From Mangifera indica (taxonomy: Eukaryota; Streptophyta; Magnoliopsida; Sapindales; Anacardiaceae): a stretch of DNA of 64,000 nt. The position numbers were made by a program, and so were the translations under genes. Numbering within the stretch: position 1 is the first letter of the stretch; every line of letters begins with the position of its first letter. Location of the stretch: positions 3,534,001-3,598,000 of the forward strand of contig NC_058150.1 in the NCBI RefSeq assembly GCF_011075055.1. The letters run 5' to 3'. Below the pieces are notes generated by a model. That model worked only from the letters and a program-made list of their open reading frames with translations. It had not been told where the DNA came from and did not search any database. Of the stretch, positions 37,931 through 49,544 are shown piece after piece.

Positions 37931-40558
37931 CTACTCTAAGAGCTCCCTAGCTTTCTGAACTGCTTTAACATAGTAATACAGTCTCCAAAGTGTTACATTA
38001 TCCTGAAAGACGATATTTTGCAAAGGATTAGTAATTCTATATACTCACAATTGATGTCATGTTTTTGGCTCTTTACCTCTTTTTCTAAATCAATAAAATA
38101 TTCATCAGACGATAGGGGTTCTGCCGATTTATCATGTTGGACAATTTCAACAACACGATCAAGGTTATTGGGTGGTAACTTCTGAATCATTTTCCAAAGC
38201 TCCTGCTTCTCAGAAAGTGTCATAGGTCTGTAGGTTGAAATTCAAATTTGAGTCAAGCAGAAAAAATTGTTAAAATATGCCATTTTATGGTGTATCCAAA
38301 TTCTAAGGCAACAACAGGACACCACAATGTACGGCTAAGATTGCTAAATGTACTAGGAAGCTCAATCAAGGCAAGATACTAAATATAAAGCCACAGTACA
38401 CAAACTGATATCTACCTTTATATTATTAACCAATATAAACAGAAAATTAAAAAAATAGATACTAGCACACAAAAGAAAAAGAGAGGGAGAGGACAAGAAT
38501 TATTCCCAGACTGGCTATTCATGTATTATAAAAATTAGAGTGGGACAAATTAAATATAGAGAAAGTCTGTATGTCCTAAGCTCCTTTTTTAAATTTCTCT
38601 CCAAGGGAATCTTTGATCGATTAGAACTGTTAGTAGCTGAAGTAATGCTACATATCTTCAGTTTTATCCTAAACTTTTTTACCAGATGCCTCTTCCTATT
38701 TGAGGGTGACGTGATGTGAATGATATAGTAATAACAGATAGAAAGACATCATCTAAGGTGAGAATTTTCAACTAAGACAAGAGATATATAACATTTATCC
38801 TTTTAGATGAAATGGTTGGAGGGAAAAAAAAAACTTACTATTAGTTATTAATGCATATGCATAAGCACCATAAGTGTTATTTCTCCAAACAAGTACTATG
38901 TGAAGTCATTAGCATTGGTGACAATATAATACAAGTAAATATACATCGATGTCGCAACTTTAGATCTGATTTTATCATAATTCTCGACTCTTGAAACCAA
39001 CAGATCCCATGAAATGATATAGTTTTGAAAAATGCATACTTAACACATATCTAAACAGATTGTGTAGAAAAAATATACCTGCACTTTGACACCACGGCAT
39101 TAAGAAGTTCTTCAAGCTGTTTTTCCATGTGTCCTAGCTAGATAACAATAATTCAGCCTCAGTTTACTCATAAATAATAAATGACTCACAGTCCATAATA
39201 AAGGGAATGTAAAGGTTAACAAGATAATCCAGAAATTGAGGCATAGACAACCTTGATAAATACAGAAATATTTTAATATTAGCAACAGATTAAATATAAT
39301 TTCAGAAAATTACCGTTTCTAAGAGTTCATCAGAATATTTCTTCGTCATCTGCTCAACCTGCAAGCTGTTATTTTCTAGAAGGAACTGCAAATCATCATC
39401 CACCTAGAAAGAAGACAAGACGATGAAACAAGATACAGTGACAAGGATTTCTCAAGAAATAATATGAAGAACGCATTGCCAACTATGTAAAAACAGTAAA
39501 GGTTAATTAGTACCAAACACAATGATAAAGCAAGAAGCAAAATAACCTCTTTACAAGATCCAGAATTGAGGGGATTGGGATGTCCAGGGATGCTGGTTGA
39601 AGAGAAGGAAGAAGATCTCTTATGCTTCTTAAAAGGAACTTCCACTGCATGACCCTTGGATGCTGACTTCCTATTTCTGATTTGAGATTGTAACTGACAC
39701 ATGGCTATGACAGGATCCAACATCTGCATTCAAGAGGTTAAACAATTGGTGAGACTTTTAAATTGTGAATGAATATATTTAGTCAACTGACTTGCTATGA
39801 CCAAGGTTAATACAAAGGAAATAAACTTGTCTCCCAGGGGTCTCGTCAAAATGGGCAATGAACAATTGTTACATATACATACACATTTTTAAGGACTAAA
39901 CTAACATCAAACATATCCTAGTAATTCACTGCAAAGGTAATTTCACCATTTAATCAATAAACACCATTTAATCACTGCAAAGGTTCATCCCTAGTAATTC
40001 AATTAATAACTCTTGGTAAAATTACATTTGATAATGGTTCTCAATCAAATCACAAACTTCACTAAGCTTTCTACTTCAGATGGACTAAAGTTAAAATCCT
40101 TACAGCCTCATACTATTGTGTATACAATATATCATTACTCATGTTTAACTAATATCAGAAGCACATAAAGCAAATCTATAAGTATATTACCATAATCCAA
40201 ACATGGAGTATAAAAATCAATAGAAAGCTGAAGATACCTCATCAACTTCTGGTGAGAGATCAAATACACCCTCCCTTAGTAATGACTTCAATCTTTCCAT
40301 TTTGAAATCTGAAAGCTCAGCTCCAATGCTGTTACTAAAAGAAGAACTTGCACCACTACCACTACCATCAGTTGAATCTTCGCCTCTGACATTGCCACAA
40401 TTTCTTTTACTCATTTCAGGGTTTTCTACAGTAAAAGGCAGAACATCTTCATCCTGATATAAGAGCTCTTTTACTTCACATGTATAGTAACCAAAGTAAT
40501 CTGGCCCTACTTTACCATGACCTCTGGATGAAGTCAAAATTTTTGGAGCTTCTGACAT
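37931..40558 (-). CDS. NET-domain (BET extra-terminal) protein without a bromodomain
   Basis: Six exons on the minus strand join to 289 residues without a break: 40238-40558, 39547-39723, 39314-39403, 39079-39137, 38077-38227 and 37931-38002. The C-terminal ~80 residues form a NET domain (MTLSEKQELWKMIQKLPPNN, then LDRVVEIVQ and an acidic DLEKE). In BET proteins and plant GTE factors this domain binds short peptides of chromatin regulators. No bromodomain is present. The N-terminus has GHGKVGPDYFGYYTCEV, a Ser-rich low-complexity stretch, and a middle helix region MLDPVIAMCQLQSQI and LLETLGHMEKQLEELLN, perhaps coiled. I recognise it as a conserved plant family of unknown role, likely nuclear (KKHKR motif). 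MSEAPK is the start because it is the ATG directly after a leader-intron acceptor at 40569-40577. Confidence 0.85.
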
Positions 40559-42164
40559 AACTAAGAAGGTCACAGCCCTGCACATAACAACCATATTTCA
40601 CCCACAGAAATAAGTATCATGATTTGCAAGGATAATTATCAAATGGTCAATATTATATAGGCAAATTAAGAACCTATTTTGCATTAAACCAAGAGCCAAC
40701 ACAAGTTAAATTTAAAGAATAAGAAGCAAAATATCTTACAAGAAATTGAAGGGACTCACCTACATTAACCTAATTTACTATAACCCATAATAAACAGGTA
40801 AGATAACATTGGTATAAAAGTAATGTCAAAAGAAGAAATGCATGCCAATTTTCTTTTTGCACTACTCTAAAGCAAAACTAAGCATGCTTAATGAGGAACA
40901 AGTGTACAAGAAATATAGGAAGCTATTGGCAACCCCACTCTACCATAGAATCATTTCAAAGAAGCCACCGGCGGTTCCATAAACCATTGTGAAAAAAAGT
41001 AAGATGATGATTAAAACGGCTATCGTGCACTTGAAAACATGTTGATAAAATATCTAAAAAACTGTTTTTACGGTTAAGTAGAAAAAAACATAGTTTTCTT
41101 ATTTTACACTAATTCTTAGGGGTTTTATTTGAAAACTATTGTTAGCAAAATATACAGCGAAATCATTTTCTTCAAAATATTTGTCCTTACTTTCAGAAAA
41201 CAAAGAACTATAATCGAATTCAAAGTCAAGTGGACCCTTATACTTCTAACGTAGTAGATGAATATTGAATTTATATCGTATACAAATGTGCAACTAATCA
41301 TATTAAGGAAAACTCTAAGCCCTCTCATCCATTATAGCTCTTTAACATCTAAAATCAATAAAGCAACCATATTTTCCAAACTACATTGACAGCAATAAAC
41401 CATTCCTCCTCATATTTGTTTTCTTTCAAAATTTACTACCATAACAGTTAAGAATAAAAGAAAAAAAATTGATTTATTGGCAAAACGAAAAACCTAAAGG
41501 CCAAACTTGATCGAGATATTGATTCTATCAATACGATAAGAAATTAAGTGACCTAAGTTGCTGCAAACAGATAAAAATATTATAAAACTGAAGATTTTCT
41601 TACTGATTTTCTTTTTTCAAAGCGAAAGCCCTTTCCTCTCCTTCAGCTTCAATTTACTTTTGCTTTTTCCTTTTCAGAGATTTCTAAGTTTTCAATTATA
41701 GTGATGGATGCTGTAAGCGAAGAAGATAACACCGTTAATTATTTCTGTAGATTTTCTCTAATTATGGTATTTATTTTTAGCCAATTTTTTTGTCCCACCC
41801 AAGGTTTGATGAAATCACTAGATCCACCCAAGGTTTGCTTTTCTTGTATTATTGTCTTGATGGTTTTTCGAGGCCATGCAAACTCATCTTTAACTTGCAC
41901 ACAAGATGTTTTTTGCCCTTGACTTTGAACCCTTCTTCTTCTATTTGGTTTATGTGATTCTAGTTCCAACATTGAAAAAAATCTCATTTCCTACATCCTT
42001 AGATAAGGGGAGGTTTAGCAGTTTGGCTAGTTTACTCTTTGGTTTTGGTGGTTTGGCTAATTTACTCCTCGGTTGGCTTGATTGAGAGGACATTAGTGCT
42101 GAACCAATGGCTTAATGTGTGATAAGAGAAGGACCTTATAATATATCACTAAATGTTTGAAATT
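40559..42164. other. Leader intron of the NET-domain gene, promoter and decayed repeat
   Basis: On the minus strand a donor near 41603 (GTAAGA) and the acceptor near 40578 suggest a leader intron of about 1 kb with a short upstream exon near 41604-41690. Around 41790-41850 are two copies of CCACCCAAGGTTTG, which match the inner end of the Mutator-like element at 26238-26782. No other gene is seen. Confidence 0.45.
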
Positions 42165-42570
42165 TCTTGATTGATTGGAAGGAAGACACATTTGCCAGTA
42201 TGGAGGAGCGGACATAAAAATGAATCCGAAAATTTATAAAAACTGCACATCATGCTGCTGAAGAAGCAGGTATCTCCCTGGGAATGGTTTACGGGGAAAG
42301 AGCAATCCAAATGACAGTGTTGGTAGGAACACTGCAACTATAGCTGTGGAGAAACTCGGCCACTAAACTCAACCTCAATTTGCACTTCTGGGTTAGGCTC
42401 GAGAGCATGCAGCGCTCCAAAGACAAGATTCTCAAAACTGTAAAAAATTATCCAATAATGCACGAAATTTCCACATTGCTCAGCCATGATAACAGTGAAA
42501 ATGGATGGGCTTTGTTTGCTAAAGGTTCCACCACAATGGTGGGTTTCTGCTGGCACTGCATGATCAACTG
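42165..42570 (+). pseudogene. SIEVE ELEMENT OCCLUSION (SEO) last-exon fragment, broken
   Basis: The fragment aligns by eye to exon 7 of the intact SEO gene 4 kb downstream. It reads an ICQYGGADIK segment, a stop in place of Trp, IRKFIKTAHHAAEEAG with ISLGMVY, then ATIAVEKLGH, another stop and shift, then FWVRLESMQRSKDKIL, PIMHEISTLLSHDNS and GWALFAKGS. FWVRLESM and the MHEISTLLS wording look closer to the SEOa subfamily than to the SEOb-type gene next door. Only this exon is visible, and it has at least two stops and two frame changes, so it is dead. It is probably the remains of a tandem SEOa gene. Confidence 0.75.
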
Positions 42571-44099
42571 AAGTAGCTACTACCCGTTAATGGTACCACT
42601 GCACCAGAAGGAAGGTGCTGGAGCCCTTTAGCTGTAAGAAAGTATAAAGGAATAAAGTTTGAAAGTAAAGATCCTAAACTGTTGATGCCATCCACAGCCT
42701 GGAGCCCTTTGACTGGTGATGGCATAAAAGCCCAGACAGGAGATAGATTTATCTGTGTATTTCAGTAACGCTGGCAGGAGACAAATTGTTAAACTGAATT
42801 CGAGTTATTCCTTGCTAGATATGGCGTCCATGCCATGATACATTTCGTATTTTCTGAAACTAAAGCAAGGAATCAAATCTTCCATTTTACTCCCTGTTCA
42901 CTCTTTTGCTTTATCAAAAGAACAAAAAAGAATCCCAATTGCGAGCACAAGCTAAAAATGGGAATCAAGCAAGGAAGCAAAGAACATCGGTGCCTTCTTC
43001 TTGTTTCTCACTTGTGCCTGCGTATCCTATAAAACCATCTTATTCAAATGTGACACTGATATTGTATATTCCCTCTTTTATTACCCATTTCTTTATCTGA
43101 AGTACTTACATTTACTAGTTTTTCTTTGTTAGTACTTCTCTCGGATCGAAGCCTTATTTCTTCGTATAAAATTTTTGCAAGGACAGGATTTTGATCCAAA
43201 AAGTTACACTGTGCTTTCACCAAAATATGTTTATTTGAATCTTTATTAGAATTGTTTTTAAATTTGCAAAAACTAACTTCATTCTCAAGATTTTATGTCG
43301 GAAGCCAAAAGAAAAAAATTGAGCTAAAATTCTTGACAAATCTTTAATTTAACGAGTTCTTCGCACCGGTAACAAATATTATGAAAATAACATTCGAACA
43401 CTTATACATTTATAATTATATCTTAGTTTTATCTAATTTCAAATAGTATTATCAAAACACAATTTTATTACGATAATAAAATAATAAGAATCTTTTTATC
43501 TATAATCTAGACTTTGATGTCATCAAATTTTGTAGTGTGCATAAATCTTGAAACAATTCTCTTCTTGCATCGGCATTAAACACTTTAATACTATTTATTG
43601 AAAAATTCGTGGAAGCATAACAAATATCAAAATTAACAATATGTAAAATAAATCACCAATTAGGCAAAAGACAATATTTGAAACGGTTGCATGTTGACAA
43701 ACTTGATGACACCCGTACATAATTCACTCTCATGAGCTAACTTCAGTTTCAATATCTTATATTTATAGGGTATCGAAGACATGCAATCCCATTAGGAAAT
43801 GGCTACTTAATCTTAGTAAAATTACAAAGTATTGTTAACCAGGAAACGACCCAAAATCTTCAACAAGATTGAAAAAAAGGTATTAAAAGTTAATAATTTT
43901 ATTCTCTTGATCAAAGAATTGGACCGTATTTGAAGTTTTAAACCTTCTGAATCAAAATTTCGGGGTCTCTAGATTCACTAGAAAAGTGAGAAGGAAGAAA
44001 GGATAACAGAAGCCAGGCTTCCTCTCAACGATCCAACATTTTGATTGGACTGGAAGCAAAGAAGTTGATTCAACATCCCTGGATTCCATTGCTGATGGC
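42571..44099. other. Intergenic DNA upstream of the SEO gene
   Basis: No other SEO exons could be read. From 43200 to 44000 it is AT-rich with no domain or clear repeat. The right end is the SEO promoter. Confidence 0.45.
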
Positions 44100-44107
44100 T
44101 ATATATA
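44100..44107 (+). promoter_or_regulatory. TATA box of the SEO gene
   Basis: TATATATA lies 84-91 bases before the ATG at 44191, in a context (GGCTATATATACCTCAACAC) like strong tissue-specific plant promoters. A transcription start around 44130 would leave a short leader of about 60 bases. Confidence 0.6.
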
Positions 44108-44190
44108 CCTCAACACATATTGCAAACAAACCACACAACCCAATTTTCCTTCCAACTTCGGTTCAAATCTTACCTTCTGCATAACTTAAC

Positions 44191-46911
44191 ATGGCTTACT
44201 GGTCATCAAGCTCTGGTCCCACCCAGCAGCTCATCAAGGGCGGCCGGGGCATGGTGGCTATGTCCGATGACAATATCATGATGAAGCAAATCATAGCAAC
44301 TCACACCCCTGATGGAAGAGAGGTTGATGTTAAACCCCTTTTCTTTCTCGTTCAAGACATCCTCAACCGGGCCACCTTTCAAGTTGAAACCCCTGAGGTG
44401 ATATGAAATTGCTTTATATGTGTTTGATGTTGCTGATATTTCTACTTTCTTTCTTGGCTAATCTGTTGTGGTTCATTGAAGGGTGCTCAGGTACAAATGG
44501 AGATTGAGGACAAGACCCAGCAAGCTGGTTTGATAGCCATGGTTGATGCAATATCATATACGATTGACAGGATTTCCTGCGAGGTATTTGAAATGATAAA
44601 ACGCATAATCACTAGCTTGTTCTATTTTGTATCTTTTCATTGAAACATACAGTTTCTATGTGAATTTTCAGATAGCATACAAGGCTTTAGGAGGTTCAGA
44701 TGCGCATGCAACAACAGTCTCTCTATTCAACCTGCTGGCAACCTACTCTTGGGATGCTAAGTTGGTGCTCACCCTGGCAGCTTTTGCTCTAAACTATGGA
44801 GAATTCTGGCTTCTTGCCCAGATCTACTCAACAAACCAACTAGCCAAATCAATGGCAATCTTGAAGCAATTGCCTTCCATAATGGAGCACACTGGTCAAC
44901 TAAAATCACGGTTTGATGCGCTTAACAATCTGATCAAGGCCATGATGGATGTGACAAAGTGCGTCATTCAGTTCAAGGAGCTACCATCCGCCTACATTCA
45001 ACCGGATGTAGCTGCATTTTCCACCGCCATGGCCCATATCCCAATCGCTGTCTATTGGACCATAAGGAGTGTGGTGGCTTGCGCAACGCAGATCACTATG
45101 CTCACTAGCTTGGGCCATGAGTACAATTTCTTTCCTTCCCAATATATCCATTAATGCTCATATCATCAGACAAGTTTCATTTAAGCGGGCAATTTAAGTT
45201 GTATTTGATGCTCTGCTGCACTGATTTCAGGGTCGCAGTATCAACCACGGAAGCATGGGAGTTATCCACCTTGGCTCACAAACTAAAGACCATATATGAA
45301 CATCTTACGAAGCAGCTGGTTACATGCTACCAATACATAGGTTGATCAGCCCTCTTTAACTAAGTTTGTTTTATTGAAGCATGCCCCCTATGAAACTGTG
45401 CCTGCTTATTTGATTTGATATAAAATTGTTGGTTACTACAGATGAAAAGAGAAGTCTTGAAGCATTTCAAATGCTTCTGCATCTCTTCGAAACAATCCAT
45501 GTTGACAACATGAAGATCCTAAGGGCCTTAATCTATGCCAAGGATGATTTGCTGCCACTTGTTGATGGCGCTTCTAAGAAGAGGGTTTGCTCTTCCCACA
45601 TATCATAGACCATATTACTAATATTTAAATCTTAACCACCAGCAGTTTTGATATCTTTTATGTGATATACAGGTTAGCATTGATGTGCTACGGAGGAGGA
45701 ATGTATTGCTGCTCATTTCTAGCCTAGACTTCTCCCACGAAGAGCTTTCTATTCTGGAGCAAATTTATCTCGAGTCAAGGCAGCAGGCAGGCAGGCTAGA
45801 GAGTCATTCTGAGGTTGTTTGGATACCAATTGTGGATGAATCAGTCAAGTGGAATGAGACAATGCAAAAGCAATTTGAGGCCCTACAGGCTTCGATGCCA
45901 TGGTACACAGTGCACCATCCAAGCCTGATAGAGAAAGCAGTGATCAAGTTCATCAAGGAAGTCTGGCACTTCAAGAACAGGCCAATTCTAGTGGTGCTAG
46001 ACCCTCAAGGAAAGGTGGTCAGCCCAAATGCAATTCACATGATGTGGATTTGGGGAATCAATGCCTTCCCTTTCACTAGCACAAGAGAAGAAGCTCTCTG
46101 GAAGGAAGAGATCTGGAGGCTTGAGCTTCTTGTTGATGGCATTGATCTAGAGATTCTCGGATGGGTAAATTCCAACTTCTTATTCAATCAACCCTTCAAT
46201 AATATCATACAGTTAATCATCTACTCACATGAAATGGGATGATCCTGTTTTGTTCAGATTAGAGAAGGAAAATACATTTTCTTGTATGGAGGAGATGATC
46301 TAGAATGGATACGCAAATTCACAAAAGCTGCACGCTCAGTAGCAACAGCTGCAAGCATTCCTTTGGAGATGGTGTATGTGGGGAAAAGCACCAAGAGAGA
46401 ACAAGTGCGACGAATCACAGCAAGCATCCAAGTTGAAAAGCTGAGCCACTTTTGGCAAGACCATACAATGGTATGGTTCTTCTGGACCCGTCTCGAGAGC
46501 ATGCTATTCTCCAAGATTCAACTGGGCAAAGCCGATAGCCTGGACCCCATGATGCAAGAAATCAAGAAACTGCTGAGCTACGACAGAGACGGCGGATGGG
46601 CTGTGCTGAGCAAAGGCTCACAGGTAATAGTAAACGGACATGGCACCATCATTCTGCCGACATTATTGGAGTATGATATCTGGAAGGAACACATACCAGT
46701 TAAAGGCTTTGATGTCTCCTTCAAGGAGCATCATCAGAAGCTTCACGGCGTTGGCCACCCATGCTGCCGCTTTGAGTTCTCGAGTCATTTTGGAAGAACT
46801 CCACACAGCATGACTTGCCCTGAGTGCCAGCGAGTGATGGAGAAATTCACAACTTTCGGCTGCTGCCATGATGATCAAGTTCCAGGCTCATTCTCAAGCT
46901 CACTGCGCTAA
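44191..46911 (+). CDS. SEOB: Sieve element occlusion protein, SEOb type (phloem P-protein)
   Basis: Seven exons join to 718 residues without a break: 44191-44397, 44482-44583, 44672-45120, 45231-45340, 45442-45584, 45673-46164 and 46258-46911. SEO proteins form the P-protein filaments of sieve tubes that gather on sieve plates after wounding. The N-terminal region has IIATHTPDGREVDVKPLF, followed by the helical SEO_N part (DAISYTIDRISCEIAYKALG) and a thioredoxin-like middle that includes VLLLISSLDFSHEELSILEQ. The SEO_C part has WFFWTRLESMLFSK, and a conserved Cys-rich end reads GHPCCRFEF, MTCPECQRVMEKF and CCHD. The length, exon pattern and MAYWSSSSGPTQQ start fit SEOb (At3g01680, SEOR1). A TATA box lies 84 bases upstream, and a dead SEO fragment lies 1.6 kb upstream. 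The gene looks functional. Confidence 0.95.
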
Positions 46912-49148
46912 TCGATGTGGCGCGCTTTCAGATTATAATTAGCTTTTCTATCTATCAACACGGCCTCCAAACCATGATGAATTTATATGGGTTTTGTTTT
47001 GCGTGTGTTTTCATGGTGCAATGTAATAAAATTCCTGTGTGATCTGTAATGTCAGTGGCCTTCCAGGGCCTAATTTGGACATTTTTAAATAAAATTAAGT
47101 GATTTATGTTGTAATCAATTAGTCTTAATCAGCAATAATAATCCTATTCTATGTTTTTGTTGTGAATGTTTGAAAGCTGACCACAAGGCAACAGGTCCTA
47201 TGGTTCAATGCAAAGTCTGTAGTTCCATCTTGCTCGGGGCATCCATATAAACACTTCGTTTAAATTAGGATATTAATTATAGTTAAAAGTGCAAAAGTAA
47301 TCATTAATGAACACTAAGCCCACCATAACTTAATTAAATGCAATAATATTTTAACAAAGCTCAAAAAGACTTATTAGCACGTAAGATTTATTATTGAAAT
47401 CCCAAAATGATATTATTAATTATTAAAAAATTAAATTTAAATTCATAAATTGTTAAAATTAACTTAATAAATTAATTTTAGAAATAAAATCATTATTTAA
47501 TTAATAATATATTAAAAGTAATAAAAATTTTATTTCATTTTTTTTATAATTTAAAAAATCAATAATTTTTTTCAAAACTAAGTTTTGAAAAATAACGTTT
47601 TCTCTTCTAGAATTTTATTTTCAACTTATTCTTCTTAGGCAACAAGAATTTGGTCATAACCTCTCTTTTGTATCGTTGATGGTTTCCCTTTGACCTTTTT
47701 TATCTTGGATCCATTATCGAAGATGTCGGATTCATCTAGTTGACAACGAATAAGAGACGAAAACATTGGATTTGTTAGGGTTCCATTCTTATATAGATTA
47801 AATTATATTTTAGATTATATTTTTAAATTAAATGTATTTCCCATATAGACCAATATTTAAGATATAATTACAGTTCGTATTTAATAAACTTTAACAACAA
47901 ATTAGACAATCTTTTTTCCTTATATCTAAGCACATACGTAAGGGTAATGCCCAACACAAAAAAGACGAAGTAAATTAGATAAAATTAAACTACAATCCAA
48001 GATAGAACTTTTTATAACTTAATATTTAATTTAAAAAAGGGAGAAGAACTATTTCCCACCTATTTTTTAGCTGTATCTCAAACGTATATTTACGTCTGAT
48101 GAAAAACTCAAACATCTACCTAAAGTTAATCTGTTTAGACTCACCCATATATTTTCTGTTAGGGTTAATATTTAATTTTAAATATTAATTTTAAAAAATA
48201 CCAAATGACTTTTTCTTATTATCAAGGTTTGATCAAATGATAAATTTTTATTTTCTAAGTTAAAAAAAAAAAAACAAAATTTTCACACTTTATCTATTTC
48301 TATCTCTGAATTTTATTTGATTTTTTTAAAAAGAATATTTTGCCTTTTATTGATATTATAAAACTATTATTAATAGTTAATATACATATTAAATTATTAA
48401 TATATCTTTACCATTTAAAAATTTATCATTTAGATATATAAAAAGAATAAAACTCTTACTAAACTTAAAATATTATGTTTTGTTCAATTTTTTGAGATAT
48501 AACTATTATTTATGAAATTGCAAAAAGAAATATTAAAATTTTAAAAATTACAAAATCACCAACGAACTTTCTGAATTTTTAAAACTCATGAAATTTTTAT
48601 TATTACCTTATCATTTTCAAAAATTATAATTTATTTTTAAACATACTTTCTTCGAAAAATAAAAAATAGAGTAAAAAATTTATATAAAATAAATTTATTA
48701 TCTTTTAATTTTATAAAGTGAATAACAAATGGGAGTCTCACTTTTGAAACTTAAATTTTTTTTTTTAAGTAACTTTAGGTGGGAGATAATTGTTTGACTT
48801 TTTAAAAATAATAAAATTATATATATTTATTTTAAATATATAAATAAATATATATTTAATATATATTATCATATAATTAATTAATTATAAATTAATAATA
48901 AATTATTATTTAATTATATAATATCATATAAATATATATTTATATATATATATTTAAAATAAATATATATAATCCTGATCTCAACAAAACTTGAAAATAG
49001 AAGTGGAGATTTATTTTCCTTTTACCATATTTTTGTATCGTATGTGAATTAGGAAGGTGGTGGGAGTAAACGAGTCAAAAAGGTCTCTACACCGTGCAGA
49101 CACTCTGCCGGTGAAACGCAGAAGCCTTGGAGAACCTTTTCTACTTCA
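46912..49148. other. AT-rich intergenic region between SEO and mS38
   Basis: No gene is recognised. From 47350 to 48990 composition is extremely AT-rich, with long ATATAT-like and TTAAAT-like stretches. It contains a decayed foldback element (see 48030-48810). Confidence 0.5.
48030..48810. mobile_element. Decayed relative of the Mutator-like foldback element
   Basis: The left side has AACTATTTCCCACCTA (about 48048) and the right side has TAGGTGGGAGATAATTGTTTGAC (about 48776-48798), which are imperfect inverted copies. Both resemble the end of the intact element at 26238-26782 (AAACGACTATTTCCCACCC). At 48197-48240, CAAATGACTTTTTC followed by AAGGTTTGAT repeats the same end once more, suggesting nested insertions. 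No clean target duplication could be defined. Confidence 0.45.
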
Positions 49149-49544
49149 ATGGCTTCATGTCTTCAAAAACTCCTCAAAAAGCCAACGCCAACGAGACTCA
49201 TTACTTCTTTACACGCCCAGCAATCACATACTCTCTTAACCCCTCCGCTACTTCTTAATCATCAAACCCACATCGACACCAAACCAGATCATCATCACCA
49301 TTCACCGCAAACAGCAGAGAGCTTCACCCATTTTAACTCCTCCCTCTTTTACCCCAGCTTTCCATTTGGGTTGTATCGAGACTCGATTTTATCATCTGGG
49401 GTGATCCATTCCGAGCCCGAAAACGAGGTTTCGGATGATGGGTCAAGGACGGTGTACGCTGATAGTGTAAAGAAGAAGAGGAAGAAGAAGATGAACAAGC
49501 ACAAGTACAAGAAGCTGAGGAAACGTCTTAGGAGACAGACTTAG
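49149..49544 (+). CDS. mS38: Mitochondrial small ribosomal subunit protein mS38 (COX24/AURKAIP1 domain)
   Basis: A single exon encodes 131 residues. The N-terminus (MASCLQKLLKKPTPTRLITS) is basic with Ser and Leu and no acidic residues, as in mitochondrial presequences. The last ~30 residues are the very basic COX24/mS38 signature (VKKKRKKKMNKHKYKKLRKR), which packs into small-subunit rRNA of the mitoribosome. The middle is low complexity, rich in His, Pro and Ser. The size and architecture fit plant mS38. No stop or shift is present. Confidence 0.9.
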   Translation: MASCLQKLLKKPTPTRLITSLHAQQSHTLLTPPLLLNHQTHIDTKPDHHHHSPQTAESFTHFNSSLFYPSFPFGLYRDSILSSGVIHSEPENEVSDDGSRTVYADSVKKKRKKKMNKHKYKKLRKRLRRQT

